From positions 54,830 through 118,829 of the forward strand of contig PABM01000011.1 of the NCBI GenBank assembly GCA_002702745.1: DNA of 64,000 bases. The letters run 5' to 3'. This document shows, piece after piece, positions 8,368 through 17,276 of this stretch. The translations under genes were made by a program, and so were the position numbers. The notes beneath the pieces were generated by a model that was not told the DNA's origin, ran no database searches, and worked only from the letters and a program-made list of their open reading frames with translations. How positions within the stretch are numbered: position 1 is the first letter of the stretch; every line of letters begins with the position of its first letter. The DNA is from Flavobacteriaceae bacterium (GTDB taxonomy: Bacteria; Bacteroidota; Bacteroidia; Flavobacteriales; Flavobacteriaceae).

Positions 8368-9483
8368 ATGAAGAAAATAATTGTTTTGGGTTGTGGGCTT
8401 GTTGGGCGAGTTATGGCGGAAGATCTTTCCCAAACACATACAGTTACTTCAGTTGATATATCTCAAAAAAATTTAGACAACTTAAAATCAGGATCGATAT
8501 CCAAAATTTGTAAGGACGTTTTGGATCAGGCAGTCTTAAATGAGATCATAAAAGATTGTGACTTAGTTGTTGGCGCTCTTCCAGGTTTTATGGGATATGA
8601 AACCATGAAAAGAGTTATAATGGCTAAGAAAAATATAGTTGATATTTCTTTTTACCCAGAAGATCCTTTTGGACTAGACAAATTAGCGAAAGACAATAAT
8701 GTTATTGCTGTTATGGATTGTGGTGTAGCCCCTGGAATGGGGAATATAATTTTTGCACATCACAATAAGATGATGCAAATATCAGACTATGAATGTCTTG
8801 TTGGTGGACTCCCAAAAAAGAGAGAATGGCCTTTTGAATATCAGGCAGTTTTTTCTCCAATTGATGTAATTGAAGAGTACATACGACCGGCAAGATATGT
8901 TCAAAACAAATCATTAATAATCAAAGAGGCTCTTTCAGATACTGAATTAGTAGAATTCGATGAAATAGGCACGCTTGAAAGTTGGAACTCAGACGGGTTA
9001 AGAACATTAATCCAAACAATGAGTCATGTTCCAAACATGATTGAAAAAACCTTAAGATATCCTGGATGTGTAGAATACCTCAAAGTATTGAGGGAATGTG
9101 GCTATTTTTCTTATGATCATGTTGAAATTAACGGAAATAAGATTAGACCAATAGATTTAACATCCAAATTGCTTTTTCCAAAGTGGCAAATGAAAGAAGG
9201 TGATGAAGATTTCACAATAATGAGAATTAAAATTTCAGGAAAAGAGAAAGGGGAGGACGTAGAATATACTTATACACTCTTTGACAGGTTTAAGGACGAT
9301 ACAATATCAATGGCTAGAACAACTGGATATACCTGTACGGCTGTCGCAAACTTGGTTTTAGATAATAAGTTTGTCAAAGAAGGAATCTCACCCCCTGAAT
9401 TTTTGGGAGATCATTTTAATTTTGTTAACGACTATTTAGCTGAAAGAGATGTTTTTTATAAAGTTCATAAAAGGAGTCTCTAG
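8368..9483 (+). CDS. Saccharopine dehydrogenase-like NAD(P)-binding protein
   Basis: 371 residues. A Rossmann fold starts at KKIIVLGCGLVGRVMAEDLS with the glycine-rich loop GCGLVGRVM (residues 8-16). VVGALPGFMGYETMKRVI and VAVMDCGVAPGMGNI-type segments follow, then a C-terminal catalytic-like domain with GGLPKKREWPFEY. This matches the saccharopine dehydrogenase/lysine dehydrogenase-like family common in Bacteroidota. The true substrate is uncertain (lysine or saccharopine metabolism are options). The ATG is one base after accC, so it probably shares that transcript. It ends 5 bp from the convergent YHYH gene. Confidence 0.8.
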   Translation: MKKIIVLGCGLVGRVMAEDLSQTHTVTSVDISQKNLDNLKSGSISKICKDVLDQAVLNEIIKDCDLVVGALPGFMGYETMKRVIMAKKNIVDISFYPEDPFGLDKLAKDNNVIAVMDCGVAPGMGNIIFAHHNKMMQISDYECLVGGLPKKREWPFEYQAVFSPIDVIEEYIRPARYVQNKSLIIKEALSDTELVEFDEIGTLESWNSDGLRTLIQTMSHVPNMIEKTLRYPGCVEYLKVLRECGYFSYDHVEINGNKIRPIDLTSKLLFPKWQMKEGDEDFTIMRIKISGKEKGEDVEYTYTLFDRFKDDTISMARTTGYTCTAVANLVLDNKFVKEGISPPEFLGDHFNFVNDYLAERDVFYKVHKRSL

Positions 9484-9488
9484 TATTT

Positions 9489-10268
9489 TTAATTAATAGT
9501 ACCTGGATTACCATAATAGCCTGAGCCATTAAGATATGGCGCGTCTGCTGTGAAATGATAATGGTATATTCCATTAGGAAAATCTTGATTTTCATGAAAA
9601 TGTCCATGGAATTCATCCAAATCTGAAGATGTTAACATTAGCCCATTCTCTTCTGGCCCATAAACAGGAAAACCATCTAACAGAAAACCAAGAAAAGCTT
9701 CTCTTCCATAATTTGATGTTAGCCAAAACGGCTCCATATGATAGTGATATCTCCCGCCTGTAGCCCCAGGCGCAGGATGTCCATTATATTGATCAAAAGA
9801 ATTAATTTCTTGATCTAGTGGAGCCCCGCCAGCCCCATATTGATTATAAAAAGGCACTCCGTTTAACGCAAAGCCAATAGGACCACCACTTGTTGGATTA
9901 GACATAGAAGATTGTGATGGATTTTGGGGAATTTTAAAAAGAATATTTTGCTCAGAAATTCTGTTGGGATTCAAAACAAAACTAGAAACAAATGGGTTTG
10001 AGCCGTCATAAGGAATATACAGGTCTTCTTCCCACTGCGTACCTTCATAGTATGGACTTCCATGATCAGGCAAACTGTTTACATTGATATAGACCCAATT
10101 GTCATCAAAAGATATTTCAGATGTAGCTCCATAAATTCTTTCATAAATTGACTCTGATATTTGAGTTGCACTATCGCCTAAATTGTCAATGGAATTTTCA
10201 TCATCATTACAGGAAAGATTAAAAGACAGAATAAAAAATAATAGAGTAACAGAAGTATGACTTCTCAT
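9489..10268 (-). CDS. YHYH-domain lipoprotein
   Basis: A 259-residue predicted lipoprotein; the signal ends at LSFNLSC with Cys20. The YHYH domain is clear: GPIGFALNGVPFYNQYG, GHPAPGATGGRYHYH, FLGFLLDGFPVYGP and a second GIYHYHFT, plus FHGHFHEN. The clustered histidines suggest metal binding, but the biochemical role of the family is not established. It is the distal gene of a minus-strand run with the FG-GAP/ASPIC protein (30 bp away) and the diheme cytochrome lipoprotein, which suggests a shared extracytoplasmic redox or metal-related role. That functional link is inference. Confidence 0.85.
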   Translation of the reverse strand: MRSHTSVTLLFFILSFNLSCNDDENSIDNLGDSATQISESIYERIYGATSEISFDDNWVYINVNSLPDHGSPYYEGTQWEEDLYIPYDGSNPFVSSFVLNPNRISEQNILFKIPQNPSQSSMSNPTSGGPIGFALNGVPFYNQYGAGGAPLDQEINSFDQYNGHPAPGATGGRYHYHMEPFWLTSNYGREAFLGFLLDGFPVYGPEENGLMLTSSDLDEFHGHFHENQDFPNGIYHYHFTADAPYLNGSGYYGNPGTIN

Positions 10269-10298
10269 AAGATTAGAATTTTCTAAGTAATTGTATGA

Positions 10299-12434
10299 TT
10301 ATTTCTTTAAAACCTTTGTCGAATAAATATTTCCTTCAGACGAAATCACTCTTAAAATATATTCTCCTGTACTAAGGCTAGACAAATCGACTAAATTAGA
10401 TTCACTAGTATTTTTATAATTTATTACTCTTCTACCATTTAAATCAAACACACTAATAATTACACCCCCTAAGTTATAATCGGACCTAATTTCAATATAA
10501 TCATTTGCTGGATTGGGAAATACAATAATCTCATTTAAATCAGTTGTTTCTGTACTCAGAGTTTGACCTTCGATAACTTCTAAAGACTGATTTACATTAA
10601 TATTATTCAAGACATCAACTGTTCCTGATGGCCAGTATACAGTCAAAGTTGAAATAGTTGTATCCTGTCCTAGACCAAAATATGTGTTTAAGCTGCCCAT
10701 ATATCTAAAACCTGTACCGCTTTGGACATCTCTAATTTGAGTCCCAATTGAGGCTGAGGTGATTTCAACTCGAGCTCCAATCCCGTTAATATTAGATGCT
10801 GTACCTTTCGTAATAATTTTAAGCCAGTTGTTTCCGTTAGGAGTATTTCTATAAAGATTAGTTTCGTTAAAAACATCTAAAGCACCATCATTATTAGCAT
10901 CTCCTATTGCACCTGGTCCTGGTACTCCACCATCATAAATAGTAAAATTAAAGTCCCCATTATTTAGCAGCATACTACCATTTGATAAAATATCAATAAA
11001 TCCATCATTGTTAAAATCTCCAGAGTCATTTTCAAATCCATATGGCGCATTTTCTAAACCTGAACCAGATGTTCTGTCTGTGAATGTTCCATCTCCGTTA
11101 TTTTGCATTAACTTATGCCCGCCATCTGAAGAAGCACTAGCACCGACATAAACATCAATAAAACCATCATTGTTAAAATCTCCCCATGCAGACGACCAGG
11201 TCTGTACCGGATCCCCAAGATTTGAGCTATTATCATGACCTCCGTTAGGGTAGTATGAATTATACCATCCTGTAATATCTGCAACATTAGAAAATGTCCC
11301 ATCGCCGTTATTTCTCCACAACTCATTATATTTCCACTGTATATTTCCTCCTCTACATTTTGCGATAAATAAATCTATATCTCTGTCATTATCATAATCA
11401 ACCCACACAGACCCATAATTTCCCCCTTCTTGAGCAGAACCTATAGGAGCTAAAGCAAATTCAACTCCCCCGATTCCAGAAGGAACACCATCTTCGTTCG
11501 GACCCTGAAAAAACTGTAAATTTCCATCACCGTCATTTATATAATAAACGGTGGGCTCAATATCGTGACAAACAAATGCGTCTAAATGTCCATCATTATT
11601 TATATCAACAAAATTTGATCGTTGAGAGAAAACATACTCGTTACCTGAAATTTCTGTAAAACCTGCTCCATCATCGTCGGCTCGCATGAAGGTAACACCA
11701 CTACCCCCTCCGTATAGAAGATCCGTGTACCCGTTTCTATCAAAGTCTGCTGCAGCCATACTCCAACTAGGCGTATTGTTTGCAAGGGTTGTTGGAATAT
11801 TTACTTCGTTAAATCCAGTCTCGGTTTGAATAAACAAATTCACATTACTTTGCTGAATAGAAACCAAATCATCAAGACCATCTCCGTTCATATCAACTAA
11901 ACCTCTTTCAGATCCTACAGAACCCACAGATATTTGCGTAAAACTAAATTCTGCAGGCGGAGGTGGGTCACTTAATTCAAGGGTAAATTGAAAAGGCTGT
12001 GGATCCCATCTATCATCCCATGCTATATAGTATTCAACACCTGGATAAGCAATAAATGATCCGATAGACATATAGCCTGGTCCCAGCGTACCCCCATCAT
12101 CAGCGCCACCAACACATTGAAGATTTTCACAGCCACCAGTATATACATGAAATCTGGTATCATTGTTTTGTGGATTATTTATTTCATAATCGGATGATAT
12201 GGTTACTAGAGCTTCTACAATTGATGTATACGAGTACCATTTAAAATCTCCATTTGGAGCGTTGTATTCAGTGCAGTTTAAATCAATGTTGGTACCGTTA
12301 ATTTCTTCAACAACCTGAGTTCCCTCGCTTATTTCAATTGCTTCATAACATGAGTTGCCTGATTGTGTTGATTGTGCATAGAAATTAAAAAGGGTTAAAA
12401 CAAAAAAAGTTGATGATAGTAATATTTTTTTCAT
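10299..12434 (-). CDS. Secreted FG-GAP/VCBS repeat protein with ASPIC/UnbV domain and T9SS sorting domain
   Basis: 711 residues. The signal peptide is about 1-20 and a beta-rich N-terminal module runs to about 160. From 175 to 515 there are FG-GAP/VCBS beta-propeller repeats with calcium-loop signatures (DMNGDGLDDLV, DFDRNGYTDLLYG, DINNDGHLDAFV, DYDNDRDIDLFI, DFNNDGFIDVYV, DANNDGALDVF). An ASPIC/UnbV domain (about 535-610) contains GIGARVEI, GSLNTYFGLGQ and LTVYWPSGTVD. The C-terminus is a type A T9SS sorting domain (VFPNPANDYIEI ... STKVLKK). The protein should be exported and attached at the cell surface. Its ligand is unknown. It lies 11 bp after the diheme cytochrome gene. Confidence 0.88.
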   Translation of the reverse strand: MKKILLSSTFFVLTLFNFYAQSTQSGNSCYEAIEISEGTQVVEEINGTNIDLNCTEYNAPNGDFKWYSYTSIVEALVTISSDYEINNPQNNDTRFHVYTGGCENLQCVGGADDGGTLGPGYMSIGSFIAYPGVEYYIAWDDRWDPQPFQFTLELSDPPPPAEFSFTQISVGSVGSERGLVDMNGDGLDDLVSIQQSNVNLFIQTETGFNEVNIPTTLANNTPSWSMAAADFDRNGYTDLLYGGGSGVTFMRADDDGAGFTEISGNEYVFSQRSNFVDINNDGHLDAFVCHDIEPTVYYINDGDGNLQFFQGPNEDGVPSGIGGVEFALAPIGSAQEGGNYGSVWVDYDNDRDIDLFIAKCRGGNIQWKYNELWRNNGDGTFSNVADITGWYNSYYPNGGHDNSSNLGDPVQTWSSAWGDFNNDGFIDVYVGASASSDGGHKLMQNNGDGTFTDRTSGSGLENAPYGFENDSGDFNNDGFIDILSNGSMLLNNGDFNFTIYDGGVPGPGAIGDANNDGALDVFNETNLYRNTPNGNNWLKIITKGTASNINGIGARVEITSASIGTQIRDVQSGTGFRYMGSLNTYFGLGQDTTISTLTVYWPSGTVDVLNNINVNQSLEVIEGQTLSTETTDLNEIIVFPNPANDYIEIRSDYNLGGVIISVFDLNGRRVINYKNTSESNLVDLSSLSTGEYILRVISSEGNIYSTKVLKK

Positions 12435-12445
12435 AAAAGATTATT

Positions 12446-13528
12446 TTAGTCACAATTATTATTTAGAGAATTAATCCACTCTTCAATCATTTCAATAGCT
12501 TCGTTGTGTACGATACTTCTTCCGATTAGTGGCATTCTATATTGTTCTTCATTACTACTCATTCTAAAGTGCAATACAGATCGATTAATATTTCCTGGAT
12601 TAATGATAAAATCTGTTCCATTACCAAGATTAGTGTCAGGAGTTAAGCAGACTCCCATATTTGCTAAGTCTTCTGTTGCCTCATAGCTTAGTCTAATTGG
12701 CCTATATTCACAATGTGTATTGTCTGAGTGACAGTGAGCACAATTTATATCAATATAAGATCTTACCCTCCTTTCTAGCGGCTCAGAAAGATCTTCCCAA
12801 TTAGCTACAGCTTCAAGGCCAGCAGGATAACTATTTAAGTATCCCATTTCCATCCACTTGTCTAATTGATTCATTGAACTTGTTCTGTATTCTAATGTTT
12901 TATTAATATTTCTTGGCTTTACTCCATTAGGAATTGCTACATCAGAAATTTTATGACATGCCAAGCACTCGCTTGTACTTGGTATCCTGTAACTTATATT
13001 TCTTTCTTCTCCGTTTTGAAGCCAAGAAATATCAACCACACTTCCGTCTAGACTAAATGATGCTTCCGACTGATCTTCATTCCATATATAATCAGCAAAA
13101 ATCCAGCCACTTTCTTTTTTTATCATTAGGCGAGTTTCAATATTTTTACTAATCATTTCAGGAACAACATCATCATAAGAAAAGTTCTTTATAAGTATGG
13201 TGCCAACTGGAAAATCAAATACACTAGAGCTAGAAATATATTTAGCAGATACTCCATCAGGCATCCATAAAAAACGGTTTTTAATTGAATAGTCCGTAAA
13301 TAACGAGCTAATTAGTTCGTAGGGTATTACTCCGTATACAGGGTCAAGGTTTTTAAGTTCACCTTGAAAGAAATTATATTGAGAAAGGTTTTCATAAGGC
13401 ATTTCATTAATATTATAGTTGACAGGAGAATATTCAACAGCTACATAAGTTTCATCGCTACAACTGTAAGAAACAACAACAAAGCAAAGAAGCAAATTCC
13501 TTAAAAAAATCTTTATTCTACCTTTCAT
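12446..13528 (-). CDS. Diheme c-type cytochrome lipoprotein (SO2930-like)
   Basis: 360 residues from ATG 13528. A TTG at 13543 extends the frame but touches an upstream palindrome, and the signal peptide begins properly at MKGRIKIFLRN. The lipobox ends at SYSC (Cys23). Two heme c motifs are present: CLACH (Cys188-His192) and CAHCH (Cys263-His267), with a candidate axial-ligand segment YRMPLIGRSIVH. The layout resembles the SO2930 family of diheme cytochromes, which in other bacteria pair with secreted beta-helix proteins. Here the partner is an FG-GAP/ASPIC protein. Expected location is the periplasm or outer membrane; the electron partner is unknown. Confidence 0.8.
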   Translation of the reverse strand: MKGRIKIFLRNLLLCFVVVSYSCSDETYVAVEYSPVNYNINEMPYENLSQYNFFQGELKNLDPVYGVIPYELISSLFTDYSIKNRFLWMPDGVSAKYISSSSVFDFPVGTILIKNFSYDDVVPEMISKNIETRLMIKKESGWIFADYIWNEDQSEASFSLDGSVVDISWLQNGEERNISYRIPSTSECLACHKISDVAIPNGVKPRNINKTLEYRTSSMNQLDKWMEMGYLNSYPAGLEAVANWEDLSEPLERRVRSYIDINCAHCHSDNTHCEYRPIRLSYEATEDLANMGVCLTPDTNLGNGTDFIINPGNINRSVLHFRMSSNEEQYRMPLIGRSIVHNEAIEMIEEWINSLNNNCD

Positions 13529-13543
13529 ATATAACCACCTCAA

Positions 13544-13581
13544 ATATTATGCACGCATAATATCAAATCGATTCAAATCTA
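13544..13581 (-). promoter_or_regulatory. Putative operator palindrome and -7 box of the cytochrome cluster
   Basis: ATATTATGC-AC-GCATAATAT (13544-13563) is a perfect 9-bp inverted repeat. It begins 16 bp upstream of the cytochrome ATG. Minus-strand TAGATTTG (13581-13574) matches TAnnTTTG, so the predicted transcription start falls just before or within the palindrome. That is a typical repressor-site position. No TTG at the ideal -33 spacing was found. The regulator is not identifiable. Confidence 0.45.
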
Positions 13582-13613
13582 CGAAAATCAATTAACATTA
13601 ACTTTAGAGTAGC

Positions 13614-14702
13614 TTATCTGATTATCTTTCTTTCTATTCTGCTAGATAAGTTAGTCAAAACCTCATATGAAATAGTTCCAACAGATTTTGCAAAAACTTC
13701 TGCGTTATTTTTAGAATTAAATACTATGACTTCATCTCCTTCCTCGCACCCTACACCGTTAAGATTCACCATTAAAACATCCATGCAAATATTTCCTACA
13801 ACTTTAGCTTTCTTGCCGCTTATTATAATATGTGCATTTTCAGAAAAGAACCTACTGATCCCATCGGCATGGCCAATTGGAATAACACCAATCTTCGTCT
13901 TTTCTTTACAGAAAAAAGATCGATTATATCCAACAGACTCTCCTTTTTTACAATTTATAATTTGAGCAATAACTGATTTTAAAGAATGCACAGCGATAAG
14001 CTCTTTGTTTAAATAATTATTATATCCGTATAATCCTATACCACTTCGAACCATATCAAATTCACATTTAGGATAATTAAAAATACCTGATGTATTTGAC
14101 ATATGTAAAATAGGCTCGTAAGAAATTTGGTGCTTGATTTCAGATGAAATTTTTTCAAATAAATTAATTTGAGAATTGGTAAATTTTGTTTCAGTCAAAT
14201 CATCTGTAGCGGCAAGATGAGAATAAATACCCGCTAGTTTGATTCGTTTGCATTCTTTTATCTTTTCAACTGCACGGTTTATTTCACTCTCACTAAAGCC
14301 AACTCTGTTTAGACCTGTGTTTATTTTAAAATGACAGAAGCATTTCTTTATCTCTTTTTTATTAACGTAATCAATGAAATTTTCAAGAAAGTAAAAAGAG
14401 TATAGACTTGCTTCGAGATTATAATCAATAATATTTTTAACGGACCCAACCTGTGGTAGAAGTACTAATATTGGGATTTTAATTCCCGCTTTTCTAAGAT
14501 CTACTCCTTCGTTTGTAAAAGCAACAGCAAAATAGTCAACCCCAATTGATTCTAATTTTTTTGCTATTTCAATGCTATCCGATCCGTAACCTCCAGCCTT
14601 TACAACAGCCATAAACTTTGTTGATGGTTTTAATTTGGAAGAAATTACATTGAAGTTGTGCTCAAGCGCATTAAGATCAATCTCTAAAATAGTTTTTTTC
14701 AA
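13614..14702 (-). CDS. alr: Alanine racemase
   Basis: A 362-residue fold type III PLP enzyme. The PLP lysine is Lys35 in MAVVKAGGYG (the usual VVKANAYG with Asn replaced by Gly). The second catalytic residue is Tyr259 in ESVGYNRSF. GLNRVGF, HMSNTSG, VRSGIGLYGYN and VGNICMDVLMV are conserved. It interconverts L- and D-alanine for peptidoglycan in the cytoplasm. It is a free-standing Alr, not the MurF-Alr fusion seen in some Bacteroidota. It starts 3 bp after tdk and is probably co-transcribed with it. Confidence 0.95.
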   Translation of the reverse strand: MKKTILEIDLNALEHNFNVISSKLKPSTKFMAVVKAGGYGSDSIEIAKKLESIGVDYFAVAFTNEGVDLRKAGIKIPILVLLPQVGSVKNIIDYNLEASLYSFYFLENFIDYVNKKEIKKCFCHFKINTGLNRVGFSESEINRAVEKIKECKRIKLAGIYSHLAATDDLTETKFTNSQINLFEKISSEIKHQISYEPILHMSNTSGIFNYPKCEFDMVRSGIGLYGYNNYLNKELIAVHSLKSVIAQIINCKKGESVGYNRSFFCKEKTKIGVIPIGHADGISRFFSENAHIIISGKKAKVVGNICMDVLMVNLNGVGCEEGDEVIVFNSKNNAEVFAKSVGTISYEVLTNLSSRIERKIIR

Positions 14703-14705
14703 CCC

Positions 14706-15290
14706 TTACTTTTTATTATTCTTTTTTTTAAAATAAGCAGCTCTACTTAAAGGCATATACTCATCGCCCTTTCCAAGCAGGATTCTTTTTTTACTTTTTG
14801 TTTTTCTATAACTATATTGAGCAAGCCCACCCGTCTTAGGACATATTGCATGTACCTTGGTTACGTATTCTGCTGTTGCCATTAGGTTGGCCATGTTTTT
14901 AAATGGAATACCCTTGTAATCCATATCAAGTCCGGCAACAATAACCCTTATCCCATGATTTGCTAGACTATTACATACTTCTACAATTTCATCGTCGAAG
15001 AACTGCGCTTCATCAATTCCAACAACTTTAGAGTCTTTCACAATTTTGTAGATTTCTGATGCACGCTTTATTGTTCTACAATCAATAGTTGTATCATCGT
15101 GAGAAACTACGGAATTCTTTTTATCTCTTTTGTCAACTGTAGGCTTAAAAATAATTACATCTAAATTTGCATATTTTGCTCTGCGAATTCTTCTTATTAA
15201 TTCTTCAGTTTTACCCGAAAACATTGAGCCACACACAACCTCAATCCATCCGGTTTGTTTGTCAAAGTTTAAGGTGTTTTCAAGAAACAT
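14706..15290 (-). CDS. tdk: Thymidine kinase, type II, with altered zinc site
   Basis: A 194-residue thymidine kinase. The P-loop is GSMFSGKT (Lys27), and GIDEAQFF supplies the catalytic base Glu94. IVAGLDMDYKGIPF and the lasso region before YSYRK are conserved. It phosphorylates thymidine in salvage. In well-studied type II enzymes a structural zinc is held by paired cysteines around here; in AICPKTGG only Cys150 remains, the partner position is Thr153, and the C-terminal CxxC is absent. The enzyme is probably zinc-free; I recall similar changes in flavobacterial homologues. alr follows at 3 bp, and rsmI diverges across about 110 bp. Confidence 0.93.
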   Translation of the reverse strand: MFLENTLNFDKQTGWIEVVCGSMFSGKTEELIRRIRRAKYANLDVIIFKPTVDKRDKKNSVVSHDDTTIDCRTIKRASEIYKIVKDSKVVGIDEAQFFDDEIVEVCNSLANHGIRVIVAGLDMDYKGIPFKNMANLMATAEYVTKVHAICPKTGGLAQYSYRKTKSKKRILLGKGDEYMPLSRAAYFKKKNNKK

Positions 15291-15403
15291 TTTGTAAATT
15301 TAAAAAGTTGATAGCTTAATTGATTCTTAAAATTGAATCAAATAAATTTAGTAAAAAACAAGCTGATATTAACCCAACTTAAATTTAATTTAAAGATTTT
15401 TTT

Positions 15404-16072
15404 ATGAGCAAGCTATTCATTGTACCAACCCCAATAGGAAATTTAGGAGATATTACTTTAAGATCTATCGAAGTTTTAAAATCAGCACATCTTATTTTAG
15501 CTGAAGACACAAGAACTTCATCCAAATTATTAAAGCATTATGATGTTGATACACATGTAGAATCTTTTCACATGCATAATGAGCATAAAAAACTAGAATC
15601 TATAATTAATAAACTGAGAAGTGATTCTGAAATTGCTTTAATCTCTGATGCAGGTACACCTGGAATATCTGACCCTGGTTTTTTACTTGTTCGCGAATGT
15701 ATAAAGAATGAAGTCGAGGTCGAGTGTTTACCCGGCCCAACAGCCTTTGTACCAGCCTTAGTATCTTCGGGATTACCTTGTGATAGATTCTCTTTTGAAG
15801 GGTTTTTGCCGGTTAAAAAAGGAAGGACAAAACGATTAAAAGAGCTATCTACCGAAACAAAGACAATGGTTTTTTATGAGTCTCCTCATAGAATTTTAAA
15901 AACTCTAAATGATTTATCAAATTTCTTTGATGTTGAAAGTCAAATTAGCGTTTCTCGTGAGCTGACAAAACTATATGAGGAAACATTTAGAGGTACAATT
16001 AAAGAGTCAGTTGAACATTTTGAAAAAAATAAATCGAAGGGAGAATTTGTAATTGTCCTTTCACCAAAATAA
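15404..16072 (+). CDS. rsmI: 16S rRNA (cytidine1402-2'-O)-methyltransferase
   Basis: A 222-residue RsmI of the tetrapyrrole-methylase fold. Motifs: LFIVPTPIGNLGDITLRSIE, ILAEDTRTS, LISDAGTPGISDPGF, CLPGPTAFVPALVSSGLP and FYESPHRI. It methylates the ribose of C1402 in 16S rRNA with S-adenosylmethionine. It is shorter than the E. coli enzyme (about 286 residues) because the C-terminal extension is missing; the catalytic core is complete. It leads a plus-strand run with OsmC, a PD-(D/E)XK nuclease, an MFS exporter and a TonB receptor. Confidence 0.94.
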   Translation: MSKLFIVPTPIGNLGDITLRSIEVLKSAHLILAEDTRTSSKLLKHYDVDTHVESFHMHNEHKKLESIINKLRSDSEIALISDAGTPGISDPGFLLVRECIKNEVEVECLPGPTAFVPALVSSGLPCDRFSFEGFLPVKKGRTKRLKELSTETKTMVFYESPHRILKTLNDLSNFFDVESQISVSRELTKLYEETFRGTIKESVEHFEKNKSKGEFVIVLSPK

Positions 16073-16076
16073 AAAT

Positions 16077-16493
16077 ATGGATACAAATACGGTTATTACA
16101 AATTGGACAAAGGGAACTACAGAATTTGAATGCATTAATCCAAATGGGGTTTCTACTATTCTTGGCACTAGTGCTGAAGGAGAAGAAAAGATAGCATCAC
16201 CAAAGGCAATCATGCTTGGTTCGCTTGCTGTTTGCTCAGGTCTTGATGTTGTGGCAATACTTAAAAAAATGAGAGTTGAGCTCGACGATTTTAAGATTAA
16301 TACTACAGCTTCATTAACGGATGAACACCCGAGGTTTTATAATGAGGTCACTGTAGAATATCATTTTTTTGGTCAAGACTTAGATAAAGAGAAAATAGAA
16401 AAAGCCGTTGATTTATCTGTGACAAGATACTGCGGTGTGATGGAAATGTTTAGAGGCTTTTCAAAAGTAAAAACGGAAATAAAATATAACTAG
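16077..16493 (+). CDS. OsmC/Ohr-family protein
   Basis: 138 residues from ATG 16077. A TTG at 16053 would add eight residues overlapping rsmI and is less likely. The two peroxidatic cysteines of OsmC-type thiol peroxidases are in place: Cys53 in LGSLAVCSGLDVVAIL and Cys119 in TRYCGVMEMF. The family reduces organic hydroperoxides or acts in osmotic and redox stress. The substrate is not readable. It starts 4 bp after the rsmI stop. Confidence 0.88.
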   Translation: MDTNTVITNWTKGTTEFECINPNGVSTILGTSAEGEEKIASPKAIMLGSLAVCSGLDVVAILKKMRVELDDFKINTTASLTDEHPRFYNEVTVEYHFFGQDLDKEKIEKAVDLSVTRYCGVMEMFRGFSKVKTEIKYN

Positions 16494-16495
16494 AA

Positions 16496-17275
16496 TTGTT
16501 AGCTGAAATTCATAAACATATTAATGATAGTAGAATTAGTTTTGACGAAGTAGAGCACAATTATTTTATTGACGGACAGAAAGCAAAATTTTCCGTTACT
16601 GAAATTATAGATAAGTTCTTTCCTGAATTTGATTCTGCGTATTGGGCAAAGCGCAAAGCAATCGAAAAACTAAATCAAGACCATGTTGAATATGATTCCG
16701 AGGTGCTAGAAGTAACAATCAAACAAATACTGGAAGGATGGGAGAAAAAGAGAATTGAGGCAGCATCAAAGGGAACTATATTACACGAGAAGATTGAAGA
16801 TTTTTATAATGAAAAACATCACGAGTATTACCCTCAGGAATTTGACTTTTTCAAAAACTTTCATAATAAATATAAAAAACTTCAACCCTATAGAACGGAG
16901 TGGAGAATTTTTGATGACAGCCTTTCATTAGCAGGAACCGTGGATATGGTTTATCAAAAAGAAAATGGTGAATTATTTATTTTTGATTGGAAAAGAACAT
17001 CAAAATTAATTGATCAAAACAACCAGCCGATTCTTAAAAACTTCAGCTATGGTCGTGATGGTTTGTCTCACATTGCTGACAATAGTTTTAACAGATACGC
17101 ACTTCAGCAAAATGTATATAAGTTCATTCTTGAAAAATATTATGATAAGAAAATAAGTTCAATGAATTTACTTGTCCTACACCCAAACTATACCAACTAT
17201 GTACATTTAAAATTGCCAGAAATGAAAAAAGAGGCAGCATTTTTGATTGAACAAGCTAAAGAATTAAGCAAGTAA
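16496..17275 (+). CDS. Stand-alone PD-(D/E)XK nuclease-like protein
   Basis: A 259-residue protein with a PD-(D/E)XK signature: GTILHEKIEDFY (helix before the core), AGTVDMVY with Asp150, FIFDWKRT with Asp164 and Lys166, then a QNVYKFILEKYY helix like the QxxxY motif. This resembles Cas4/RecB-type and phage exonuclease folds, here with no helicase attached. Its DNA or RNA target is unknown. The start is TTG 16496: it lies two bases after the OsmC stop, and no usable ATG exists before the middle of the protein. The next gene begins one base after its stop. Confidence 0.75.
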   Translation: MLAEIHKHINDSRISFDEVEHNYFIDGQKAKFSVTEIIDKFFPEFDSAYWAKRKAIEKLNQDHVEYDSEVLEVTIKQILEGWEKKRIEAASKGTILHEKIEDFYNEKHHEYYPQEFDFFKNFHNKYKKLQPYRTEWRIFDDSLSLAGTVDMVYQKENGELFIFDWKRTSKLIDQNNQPILKNFSYGRDGLSHIADNSFNRYALQQNVYKFILEKYYDKKISSMNLLVLHPNYTNYVHLKLPEMKKEAAFLIEQAKELSK

Positions 17276-17276
17276 C

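Noticed and set aside
10299..12434. Multiple long plus- or minus-frame ORFs inside the FG-GAP gene
   Set aside because: They are shadows of the repeat-coding sequence with no family features.
16053..16076. TTG start for the OsmC gene overlapping rsmI
   Set aside because: A good ATG at 16077 gives the standard family length.
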